A stretch of 11,434 nucleotides of DNA. Source: Acidobacteriota bacterium. GTDB taxonomy: Bacteria > Acidobacteriota > Terriglobia > Acidiferrales > UBA7541. The stretch is from positions 1 through 11,434 of the forward strand of contig JAGWRH010000108.1 of assembly GCA_028876695.1 (NCBI GenBank), given 5' to 3'. The notes under the pieces were generated by a model. It did no database searches. It had not been told where the DNA came from and saw only the letters and a list, made by a program, of their open reading frames with translations. Of the stretch, positions 1 to 7,103 are shown piece after piece. The stretch's first letter is position 1. The number at the start of each line of letters is the position of its first letter. Made by a program: the position numbers and the translations under genes.

Positions 1-110
1 AGTTCACCGGACAGCAAAATGAGCGCGGGAGGCCGCAGGCGCGCACCGAGTTTGCGTCCTTGCTCGATAGTTTCTTCGGCGGAGCGGGTGAGGATTTCGA
101 GCTCAGGCAC
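1..110 (-). CDS. tsaE: tRNA threonylcarbamoyladenosine biosynthesis ATPase TsaE (N-terminal fragment, cut by window edge)
   Basis: Only 36 complete codons of the N-terminus are visible, reading left out of the window. The peptide has the TsaE opening: a TRSAEETIEQGRKLGARL helix followed by a beta strand (ALILLSGE) that in this family leads straight into the Walker A loop GxxGxGKTT, here just beyond the edge. TsaE is the P-loop ATPase that works with TsaB and TsaD to make the universal t6A37 modification on ANN-decoding tRNAs in the cytoplasm. The start is GTG at 110-108; the first eight bases (GTGCCTGA) overlap the end of nnrD, whose TGA stop lies inside them. This suggests translational coupling. 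nnrD and tsaE are common neighbours in bacteria. The call rests on a short N-terminus plus context, and the Walker A motif itself cannot be seen. Confidence 0.75.
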   Translation of the reverse strand, partial: MPELEILTRSAEETIEQGRKLGARLRPPALILLSGE

Positions 111-1692
111 GATCGCACTCGGCGAAGAACTTTTTGTACGCGGCGGGAATCGACTGGATCAGGTCGGAGGCCAGCAGCGGAGCGCCGCCTTTTTCTTCGA
201 GCGCGACGTCGCCAGCGAGGCCGTGGAGATAGACGCCGAAGGCGAGCACGCGGTGCCAGTCGCCGGTTCCGAATTGCGCGGTCAAGGCGGCGAGCACGCC
301 GGTGAGCGCGTCTCCGGTGCCGCCGCTGGCCATGCTGGGATTGCCCGTGGAATTGACGAAGACGCTGCCATCGGGCGCGGCGACGATGGTGTGATGGCCT
401 TTCAAAATTACGTGCGCGTTCCAGCCGGCGGCGGCTTTGCGCGCTACATCGACGCGCGCTTTCTGCACCTGCGCGACGGAGTAGCCCATCAGGCGAGCCA
501 TTTCGCCGGGATGAGGTGTGATCGCGAGCGCTCCCGATGCCTCGTTCAATTCGGCGGCGCGACCGTCGAAGGCGTTCAGGCCATCGGCGTCGAGGATAAT
601 GGGAACGTCGCGACGGGCGGTGACGACGCGGCGAATGAACGACTGAGTTTCAGGATTCGTGGAGAGGCCCGGGCCGATGGCGAGAGCGCGTTTGCCGGCA
701 AGCAGCGTCGAGAAAGCGCTTCCTTCGAGAGCGCATTCGGAGATCGTGCCGGCGAGCGTGGCCGGTAGCGGCGCGGTCATGATTTCGGGTGTATGCGCAG
801 CGACGACCGGGAGAGCGGGTTCGGGCGTGGCGACGGTGACGAGTCCCGCGCCCGCGCGCAGCGCCGCCCACGAGGCCAGAACGGCTGCGCCAGTTTTTCC
901 CACCGATCCAGCTACCACAAGCACATGGCCGTAGTCGCCCTTGTGGCCCTCAGCTTTGCGTGGAATCGCGAAGCGGAGGAATTCGGTGGCGTCGCTCCAT
1001 CGCATACGCGATTGGCTAACTTCGTCGATCAATTCGGACGGCGAGCCGATCTGGCGGACGACTAACTGTCCTCGGTGTTCCGCGGCGTCGCCGCAAAAAA
1101 GGCCGAGTTTGGGCGCCGTGAAGGTGACGGTGAAATCGGCGCGAACCGCGACGCCGGCAGCTTCTCCGGTATCGGCGTTCAATCCCGAGGGGATATCGAC
1201 GGAAACCACCGAAACTCCCGGCTGACGCGCGTTGATGGCTTCGATCGCGCGACGGAAAATACCCGCGACCGGCCCGCGTACGCCGGTGCCGAGAAGCGCA
1301 TCGACGACGATCGCGGACGGCGGAAACGCGAATGGAGAAGAATCGAGGGCAGGCGAATCGGCAATGGGGAGGCATTCGCCCCCGGCCTGCTGCCAGCGAT
1401 TGAGATTGGCGGCGGCTTCGCCTTTCCCGTCGCGCGGATTCGCGACGAGATAGACCGCGGGCTTCGCGCCCGCATCGCGCAAGCGGCGCGCGACCACCAG
1501 GCCGTCGCCGCCGTTGTTGCCCTTCCCACAGAGCACGAATATTTTTCGCCGCGCGAATGACGGGAAGCGTTCGCGGATGAATTCAGCGACGCCGCGGCCG
1601 GCATTTTCCATCAGCGTGAGGCTTTGGATGCCACAGCGCTCCGTGGTAAGACGATCGACTTCGCGTGTTTCGGCGGCAGTGAGAATCTTCAT
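103..1692 (-). CDS. nnrD: Bifunctional NAD(P)H-hydrate epimerase / ADP-dependent NAD(P)H-hydrate dehydratase
   Basis: This 529-residue protein repairs damaged nicotinamide cofactors. The YjeF_N half (about 1-230) interconverts S- and R-NAD(P)HX. The C-terminal ribokinase-like half (about 235-525) dehydrates S-NAD(P)HX back to NAD(P)H using ADP. Visible YjeF_N marks are NNGGDG at 59-64, DALLGTG at 131-137 and DIPSGLNADTG at 166-176. In the dehydratase half I see KGDYGHVLVVAGS at 251-263, DADGLNAF at 368-375, PHPGEMARL at 393-401 and the nucleotide/catalytic loop SGGTGDALTG at 456-465. Both active regions look intact and the length is normal for the fused bacterial form (E. coli YjeF). The ATG start fits the canonical MKILTAAE opening, although no good Shine-Dalgarno precedes it. 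The 3' end overlaps tsaE by 8 bases. A 63-base gap with a promoter-like element separates it from the upstream phosphatase gene. Confidence 0.95.
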   Translation of the reverse strand: MKILTAAETREVDRLTTERCGIQSLTLMENAGRGVAEFIRERFPSFARRKIFVLCGKGNNGGDGLVVARRLRDAGAKPAVYLVANPRDGKGEAAANLNRWQQAGGECLPIADSPALDSSPFAFPPSAIVVDALLGTGVRGPVAGIFRRAIEAINARQPGVSVVSVDIPSGLNADTGEAAGVAVRADFTVTFTAPKLGLFCGDAAEHRGQLVVRQIGSPSELIDEVSQSRMRWSDATEFLRFAIPRKAEGHKGDYGHVLVVAGSVGKTGAAVLASWAALRAGAGLVTVATPEPALPVVAAHTPEIMTAPLPATLAGTISECALEGSAFSTLLAGKRALAIGPGLSTNPETQSFIRRVVTARRDVPIILDADGLNAFDGRAAELNEASGALAITPHPGEMARLMGYSVAQVQKARVDVARKAAAGWNAHVILKGHHTIVAAPDGSVFVNSTGNPSMASGGTGDALTGVLAALTAQFGTGDWHRVLAFGVYLHGLAGDVALEEKGGAPLLASDLIQSIPAAYKKFFAECDRA

Positions 1693-1728
1693 GACCGGCG
1701 CGAGCTTTGCGGGCTCCAGACTAGCAAC

Positions 1729-1759
1729 AGTATATGCGAAATGCGCGCGGCGCTTTCAG
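1729..1759 (-). promoter_or_regulatory. Candidate sigma70-type promoter before nnrD-tsaE
   Basis: On the minus strand, TATACT (1734-1729) differs from the -10 consensus at one position. A weaker CTGAAA (1759-1754), matching four of six -35 bases, lies 19 bases upstream and overlaps the stop codon of the phosphatase gene. This would give a leader of about 30 bases before the nnrD ATG. The spacing is longer than ideal and the call is by eye only. The element would allow nnrD-tsaE to be transcribed apart from the upstream genes. Confidence 0.3.
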
Positions 1760-3783
1760 TCCATGCGAGCGACGACCACGGTAATGTCGTCCGCCTGCTC
1801 GGGCGTGCCGGCCCACTGCTCGACGGCGTTCACGAGATTTTCGGCGATGCGTCCGGCAGGCAATTCGCGGTGATGCAGGATTTCCGATTTCAAGCGGGCC
1901 ATGCCGAACTCTTCGCCATAAACGTTTTCGGGCTCGGTCAAGCCGTCGCTGAAAGCCACGAGGACGCTGCCGGGCTTCACCGGCAAAGTGCATTCCGTGT
2001 AGCGGGCGTCCTCGAATAAGCCGACGACAGTGCCGCCTTGATCGAGAGTTTGCACGCACCCGTCGGTGATGAGCACCGGCGGGAGGTGGCCGGCGTTTGT
2101 GTAGGTTAGAGTTTTGGCGGCGGAATCGTACACGGCGTAGAAAAGCGTGGCATAGCGATCGTCGGAGGTATTTTTGAACAGATGGCGATTGAGACGAGAG
2201 ACGAGCGCAGATGTGCCGGTAGCGCCGTCGAACATGGCGGTGCTGCGAAGCGCGGCCTGGAGGCTAGCCATCAGGAGCGCCGCGAAAATACCCTTGCCGC
2301 TGATGTCCGCCACGACGAGGGCCACGCGGGTGGGACTGAGCGTAATGAAATCGTAATAATCACCGCTGACCACGCGAGCTGGGCGGCAGATGGCTGCGAG
2401 ATCGAGTCCGGCGACGGAAGGCAGCGTTCGCGGAAAAAGCTGTTGCTGGACTTCTCGCGCAATTTCCACTTCGTGAGCGAGACGCTGGCGCTCGCGCTGC
2501 TCTTCGAGCAGCTCGCCGATCGAACCGATCATCTCGTTGAACGATTCGGCGAGCGAGCCCAACTGGTCGCGGCGGGTGATACGGACGCGATAACCCAAAT
2601 CGCCGCGGCGGACGTGCAATGTGCCGTCGTAGAGATCGGAAACGGAGGCGGTGATGGTCCGGGCCACAAAGTATCCGGTCGTGAAGGCCGCGATTTCGAG
2701 CAAGAGGAAAATTACGGCCATGGCTTCGAGTCCACCGACCAGGTACGGCCCGAGATCGCCGACTGAGGTGAGCAAGGCGGAGTTCACGCTCGACGGCCGC
2801 AGAGCGAATTTCGCGAGTACGGGCCGCTCGACCGCATCGGCGCCCAGGTCCGCCCGGCGCGCCTGCAGCGTGGAAAAGCCGTTGAATGCGGGATCAATCA
2901 GCCAGTAACGCGGCGGGGGAATCTTGCGGTTCACGCTGCTGATCTGCTGGCGCGGGAGATAGATGGTGCCGTTCAAAGGGATTCCGCGCTCCGAGGAGGT
3001 GTCCACCGGGTCGAGCAGTGTTAGCTGGGTCGGGCCGAGCTGCGGAGGAAGGCTATCCAGCGTGGCGGAGGTGATCGGCGCAATCACGAGAACGGTGGCC
3101 TTGCCGCCCGCGACCGGAATGCTTTCGGCCGACGAAAAATAGAGCGCTCCTCGAAATTCCACTAAACCAGCGAACTGCTTGCCATTCAGGGCGCGCACCA
3201 GCTGCGATCCATGGTTCAGATAGGCGCTCAAGTCCGGCCACTTGGCCCGATCCGCCGCGATAATGCCGGCAACTTCGGGCCGCCTCAAAACGGAACTCTC
3301 GACGGCCCTCGAATCGGGGGAAACGGGCTTATCGGGCTCGACGCCCTTCTCTCGCGATACGGCCGCGGCGATGGCGTTGGTATCGGCGGCAATAACGCTG
3401 TAACGCTCTTGCAGATCGTCGTGGAGCAAATGGGCGCCGATCTGCAGTTCGAGCAACCATGCAGCCGCAGCCACCATGGCGACGAGGAGGACGATCGGAA
3501 TTACGGCGGCAAAAACGTAAACCAGCCACAGGCGATTGCGAAGGCTCCAAAGCAGCCGATGGCGAACCCACGGACTCAGGCGAATCACCAGATAGACGAA
3601 CGCGATAAATGCGGCGAGACCTAGGAACGGAAGCGATCCCAATGGCGCGATCGCTTGCCGTGCGATTACGAGGAGCACGTAGAGCAGAACTACCGCGAGG
3701 GCGACGCGATCGGCGAGTGCCATGCGACGGAAAAAATGCACGAAGCGGCGCGCGGAAAACCGGCGCAGGAGTGACGAATGCAC
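1756..3783 (-). CDS. Membrane-anchored PP2C/SpoIIE-type serine phosphatase with sensor region and HAMP domain (RsbU/RsbP-like)
   Basis: This 675-residue protein is a predicted signalling phosphatase. A basic N-terminus is followed by hydrophobic helices at about 27-47, 51-69 and 86-111. A roughly 230-residue region, presumably extracytoplasmic, runs to a fourth helix at about 346-371. HAMP (about 372-424) and a coiled-coil linker (about 425-447) lead to the SpoIIE/PP2C domain (about 448-675). Expected metal-binding motifs are present: SGDYYDF at 473-479, VADISGKG at 491-498, FSDGLTE at 611-617 and DDITVVV at 665-671; YTNAGHLPP (561-569) is also typical. Known relatives dephosphorylate anti-sigma-factor antagonists (RsbU, SpoIIE), so partner-switching control is the likely role, but no antagonist or anti-sigma gene is visible here and the target is unknown. 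The chosen start is GTG with a weak GAGAG 7 bases upstream. An in-frame ATG at residue 21 (3723-3721) is possible but lacks a ribosome site. Confidence 0.88.
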   Translation of the reverse strand: MHSSLLRRFSARRFVHFFRRMALADRVALAVVLLYVLLVIARQAIAPLGSLPFLGLAAFIAFVYLVIRLSPWVRHRLLWSLRNRLWLVYVFAAVIPIVLLVAMVAAAAWLLELQIGAHLLHDDLQERYSVIAADTNAIAAAVSREKGVEPDKPVSPDSRAVESSVLRRPEVAGIIAADRAKWPDLSAYLNHGSQLVRALNGKQFAGLVEFRGALYFSSAESIPVAGGKATVLVIAPITSATLDSLPPQLGPTQLTLLDPVDTSSERGIPLNGTIYLPRQQISSVNRKIPPPRYWLIDPAFNGFSTLQARRADLGADAVERPVLAKFALRPSSVNSALLTSVGDLGPYLVGGLEAMAVIFLLLEIAAFTTGYFVARTITASVSDLYDGTLHVRRGDLGYRVRITRRDQLGSLAESFNEMIGSIGELLEEQRERQRLAHEVEIAREVQQQLFPRTLPSVAGLDLAAICRPARVVSGDYYDFITLSPTRVALVVADISGKGIFAALLMASLQAALRSTAMFDGATGTSALVSRLNRHLFKNTSDDRYATLFYAVYDSAAKTLTYTNAGHLPPVLITDGCVQTLDQGGTVVGLFEDARYTECTLPVKPGSVLVAFSDGLTEPENVYGEEFGMARLKSEILHHRELPAGRIAENLVNAVEQWAGTPEQADDITVVVARMD

Positions 3784-3800
3784 GGGCGGCTCTCGCTAAC

Positions 3801-3836
3801 CACCCCATCGCGCGAAGGCGATGAGTTTCGGGGTGC
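3801..3836 (-). other. Imperfect inverted repeat between the CAT transporter and phosphatase genes
   Basis: The gap holds CACCCC-ATCGC, a six-base loop, then GCGAT-(seven-base bulge)-GGGGTG. Two stem blocks of six and five pairs are thus interrupted by a one-sided bulge. It lies just after the transporter stop codon and before the phosphatase GTG. No T-tract follows in the direction of transcription, so it is not a clear intrinsic terminator. It may be an mRNA processing or attenuation hairpin, or chance in GC-rich DNA. Confidence 0.25.
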
Positions 3837-3845
3837 CTGCGTGCT

Positions 3846-5408
3846 TCATGGAAGGGCGCCCAGTTCCTTTTTCACTGCGGCGATTTGCACTTTGCTGTGC
3901 CTGCGGCTATAGAACGCGTACACGAAAAGGCCGATGACCAGCCAAATGAGAAGCCGAATCCAGGTGATCGGTGGAAGACTAGCCATGGCTCCAAGAGAAG
4001 TCAGAATGCCGAGGATTGGAACCAGAGGAACCAGCGGCGTTTTAAACGGGCGGGGCAGATTGGGCCGGCTCCTGCGCAAGACCCAGACCCCCGCGGAGAC
4101 GATCACAAAAGCCAGAAGGGTGCCGATGTTGACGAGATCCGCTAAATCGCCGATGGGAATTAGCGACGCGAACGCGGCCACACAGACGCCCACGACCAAC
4201 GAGGAAATCCACGGCGTGCGAAAGCGTGAATGAATGGCACCGGCCCACTGCGGCAGCAGTCCGTCGCGCGACATCGAATAGAACACGCGCGACTGGCCGA
4301 GGAGCATCACGAGCATTACGCTGCCCAAACCCGCGACCGCGCCGGCTTTAACCAGCAAGCTGCCCCAGCGGACGCCGGTTGCGTCAATGGCAATGGCCAC
4401 CGGGTCAGCCACGTTGAGCGTGGTGTACGGCACCACGGCAGTAAGCAAGCCGGAGACAAGGATGTAGAGGACCGTGCAGATCACCAGCGAGCCGATGATC
4501 CCGATGGGCATGTCGCGCTGCGGATTTTTGGCTTCCTGAGCGGCGGTGGAAACCGCGTCGAATCCGATATACGCGAAGAAAATTACGGACGCGCCCCGCG
4601 CGATTCCCGACCAGCCGAAATCTCCGAAATGGCCTTTATTTGAAGGGATGAACGGATGCCAATTCGCATCCGCTACGCCCGTGTGATGAAGCACAAACGC
4701 GCCCGCAACAGCTATGAACACGAAAACGATGGCAACTTTGATGAACACGACGGCTGACGTAAAGTTCGCGGATTCCTTGATTCCAACGATGAGGATGAAC
4801 GTGGCAAGGGCGATCGCCAAGAACGCGACCAGGTTGAAGATCCCAACTGCGTGCGGCAGCGAATCCGGATTGATTCCGGCCGATGAAAGCGTCTGCTGGA
4901 CGGTGGCGAGCTGCCGCCAGTGTCCTTGATAAAGAACGAGGCGGGTGCCGGGAGTGGCGATCCACTGGGGCGGAATGCGAAGGCCGAGGTCGTCGAACAG
5001 GCTGACGAAATAGCCGCTCCAGCCGGACGCGACCGTCGCGGCGCCAAAAGCGTACTCGAGAATCAGGTCCCAGCCGATGATCCAGGCGAAAATCTCGCCC
5101 AGCGTGGCATAACCGTACGTGTAAGCGGAGCCGGCAATTGGAATCAGCGATGCGAATTCCGCGTAGCACAATCCAGCGAAGGCGCAGATAATTCCGGATA
5201 AAATGAACGAAATGACGATCGCCGGGCCCGCGGCGGTAGCCGCCGCCTGGCCCGTCAGAACGAAAATCCCCGCGCCGATGATGGCGCCAATGCCGAGGGT
5301 AATTAGGTTGATTGGGCCGAGCGCGCGGCGGAGCGAGCCTTCGCCGGTCTCGGAGGCTTCCTCCATGATTACGTTGAGCGGCTTGGTGGCGAAAATTTGA
5401 CTGCCCAT
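3846..5408 (-). CDS. APC superfamily amino acid permease, cationic amino acid transporter (CAT) subfamily
   Basis: This is a 520-residue inner-membrane secondary transporter of the APC superfamily (LeuT fold), probably moving amino acids with protons. The unwound TM1 substrate motif IGAIIGAGIFVLTG lies at 40-53. TM6 carries FFAYIGFDAVST (277-288) followed by the loop QEAKNPQRDMPIGI (291-304), both typical of the CAT group that includes Bacillus YfnA and Geobacillus ApcT. About 12 core helices are visible, and the C-terminal part has the extra hydrophobic segments seen in CAT proteins. The substrate cannot be fixed from sequence; cationic or broad neutral amino acids are possible. Residues about 153-186, between the IPPxxxxxPGT motif and the next helix, form an outer-loop segment longer than I expect for Firmicutes relatives. 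The ATG is supported by GGGAG five bases upstream. It follows another APC permease after 91 bases. Confidence 0.9.
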   Translation of the reverse strand: MGSQIFATKPLNVIMEEASETGEGSLRRALGPINLITLGIGAIIGAGIFVLTGQAAATAAGPAIVISFILSGIICAFAGLCYAEFASLIPIAGSAYTYGYATLGEIFAWIIGWDLILEYAFGAATVASGWSGYFVSLFDDLGLRIPPQWIATPGTRLVLYQGHWRQLATVQQTLSSAGINPDSLPHAVGIFNLVAFLAIALATFILIVGIKESANFTSAVVFIKVAIVFVFIAVAGAFVLHHTGVADANWHPFIPSNKGHFGDFGWSGIARGASVIFFAYIGFDAVSTAAQEAKNPQRDMPIGIIGSLVICTVLYILVSGLLTAVVPYTTLNVADPVAIAIDATGVRWGSLLVKAGAVAGLGSVMLVMLLGQSRVFYSMSRDGLLPQWAGAIHSRFRTPWISSLVVGVCVAAFASLIPIGDLADLVNIGTLLAFVIVSAGVWVLRRSRPNLPRPFKTPLVPLVPILGILTSLGAMASLPPITWIRLLIWLVIGLFVYAFYSRRHSKVQIAAVKKELGALP

Positions 5409-5413
5409 TCAGG

Positions 5414-5418
5414 CTCCC
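5414..5418 (-). promoter_or_regulatory. Ribosome binding site of the CAT-type transporter
   Basis: GGGAG on the minus strand, spaced five bases from the ATG at 5408-5406, is one of the few clear Shine-Dalgarno sequences in the window and supports that start. Confidence 0.55.
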
Positions 5419-5430
5419 AGCAAAATTCCG

Positions 5431-5447
5431 GCGCTCAGCACGAGCGC
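5431..5447 (-). terminator. Small perfect hairpin in the gap between the two APC permease genes, possible weak terminator
   Basis: On the minus strand GCGCTC-GTGCT-GAGCGC forms a perfect six-pair stem with a five-base loop, followed five bases later by a run of four T (CGGAATTTTG). The T-run is short and displaced, so termination would be weak at best. It sits downstream of the LAT-type permease stop codon and about 22 bases before the CAT-type permease ATG. It could separate the two transcripts or affect access to the leader. Confidence 0.3.
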
Positions 5448-5499
5448 ATCAGGCACCCGATTCGCGGGCAACGGATTGTCCCTGAACGAAGCCGGGACT

Positions 5500-7059
5500 T
5501 CAAGCGTCTCCGCTGACGCGCTGGCTTACGGCATCAGGCCTTGATTGCAGCCGCCAAATCGCGTAAACCGGAACACCGAGCAGCACGATGATCAGCCCGG
5601 GCCAGGTGTACTGCGGTTTGTACCGCAGCAGCTGAACCTCGAGGAATACGGCCATCACCAGGTAGATCGCCGGCAGCACCGGATATCCGATCGCGCGATA
5701 CGGCCGCGGCATTTCTGGCCGCTTCCAGCGAAGAACGAAAAGCCCCGTGAGCGTGAGGATATAGAAAATCACCACAGCGAATATCAGAAAGTCTAGCAGT
5801 TGGCTGTAAGTTCCGGAAAGACAAAGTAGCGAGGCCCAAACGCACTGTACGATCAGGGCGATGGCGGGAACGTGGTGCCGGCTCACCTTGCCGACCGAGC
5901 GGAAGAACACGCCGTCTTTGGCCATGGCGTAATAGATTCGCGCGCCGGAAAGAATCAGGCCGTTGTTGCAGCCGAAGGTCGAAACCAGGATCGCCAGCGC
6001 CATCAGCACCGCGCCGACGGGACCGAAGATCACCTGCAACGCGGCTGTGGCAACGCGCTCGTCGGCCGCGTATTCGATCCCGCGCGCGAGAGCTGTGGCA
6101 CCGTGCGGATCGCCGGAGAGCGGCAAAACGCGAAGGTATGCAAAATTCGCGAGGATGTAGAGCAATACCACAAGACCCGCGCCCATGGCCAAGGCCAAAG
6201 GGAGATTGCGATGCGGATTCTTAACTTCAGCGGCGGTGAACGTGATGTTGTTCCAGGCGTCCATGGCGAAGAGCGAGCCCACCATGGCGACGCCGATCAG
6301 CGTCAGCGTGCCGATCATTCGCGCCGGTGAATCCGGCGGGTAAGGGTGCATCACGGACCAGCCGGTATGCCTCCAAAATCCGCTGAAATTCGCCGACCGG
6401 GCTGCAACCGTGCTGAACCAGAAGCCTAGAAGTACGAGCACGGCGAGCGAGCCGGTTTTCGTTACCGTAAAAATGTTCTGGACGATTTTGCCCAGGCGCA
6501 GCCCGCGCGTATTTACCCACGTAAGCAAAACGATCGAAAGAATCGCCAGCAGATTCTGGCGATTCAGTCCCACGTGATATGGCCCAAGCGAACCGAACCA
6601 GAATTGCCAGGGACCAAAGGTTCCCGATCGGCCGATCCAAACCGACGCGGAGAACCAGGGAAAGAGCAACGCGGTGAATTTCGCGAAGGCGATGGCAACG
6701 GCCGCGATTGTCGCCGTTTGGATAACGAGCAGCATCGTCCAGCCGTAGAGAAAACCCCAGATCTGGCCGAGCGATTCGCGGAGGTAAACGTACTGGCCCC
6801 CGGCGTAGGGCATGGCCGCGGCCAGTTCGCCGTAGCTGAGGGCCGCGATGATGGTCATGATGCCGGACGCGACCCAGACGAGAATCAGCAGGCCGGGGCT
6901 TTGCACCTGATGCGCGATGTCGCTGGAAACGATGAAGATGCCGGAGCCGATCATGGAGCCGGCCACGATCATCGTGGAATCGAAGAGGCCGAGTCCTTTG
7001 ACGAGCTCGCCAGTGGAGGGCGATTGCGCCGTGTTGTTCAACTGTACCCCCTCAGCCAT
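5500..7059 (-). CDS. APC superfamily amino acid permease, L-type (LAT-like) subfamily
   Basis: This 519-residue integral membrane protein has the APC fold. The TM1 signature VAGSMIGSGIF is at 32-42, a TM2-TM3 region SYGELAAAMPYAGGQYVYL at 75-93, and the TM6 and following loop DAWNNITFTAAEVKNP at 267-282 is characteristic of the LAT group (bacterial relatives include the serine/threonine exchanger SteT). About 12 hydrophobic segments span the length. LAT-type carriers usually exchange or take up neutral amino acids; bacterial members act without the eukaryotic heavy chain, and none is seen here. Substrate and coupling ion are not determinable from the sequence. The ATG start gives the usual short polar N-terminus before TM1, with only a weak GGGCGG upstream. 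It lies 44 bases after thiE and 91 bases before the CAT-type permease. The two permeases are too different to be a recent tandem duplication. Confidence 0.9.
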   Translation of the reverse strand: MAEGVQLNNTAQSPSTGELVKGLGLFDSTMIVAGSMIGSGIFIVSSDIAHQVQSPGLLILVWVASGIMTIIAALSYGELAAAMPYAGGQYVYLRESLGQIWGFLYGWTMLLVIQTATIAAVAIAFAKFTALLFPWFSASVWIGRSGTFGPWQFWFGSLGPYHVGLNRQNLLAILSIVLLTWVNTRGLRLGKIVQNIFTVTKTGSLAVLVLLGFWFSTVAARSANFSGFWRHTGWSVMHPYPPDSPARMIGTLTLIGVAMVGSLFAMDAWNNITFTAAEVKNPHRNLPLALAMGAGLVVLLYILANFAYLRVLPLSGDPHGATALARGIEYAADERVATAALQVIFGPVGAVLMALAILVSTFGCNNGLILSGARIYYAMAKDGVFFRSVGKVSRHHVPAIALIVQCVWASLLCLSGTYSQLLDFLIFAVVIFYILTLTGLFVLRWKRPEMPRPYRAIGYPVLPAIYLVMAVFLEVQLLRYKPQYTWPGLIIVLLGVPVYAIWRLQSRPDAVSQRVSGDA

Positions 7060-7103
7060 CTACCGCCCATCGCGAAAGAGCGTTGGAGACGCAAGTTTGG
7101 CCG

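Noticed and set aside
19..768. A 249-codon open frame on the plus strand opposite nnrD
   Set aside because: Its product is arginine/glycine/alanine-rich with no family motif, and it is antisense to the well-supported nnrD. It is a shadow frame.
1624..2766. Plus-strand open frames opposite the phosphatase (1624-2019 and 2182-2766)
   Set aside because: They sit opposite conserved SpoIIE-domain and HAMP motifs on the minus strand and encode low-complexity, unrecognisable peptides.
3846..7059. Recent tandem duplication of a transporter gene
   Set aside because: The two permeases differ in TM1 and TM6 signatures and across most of their length. They belong to different APC subfamilies.
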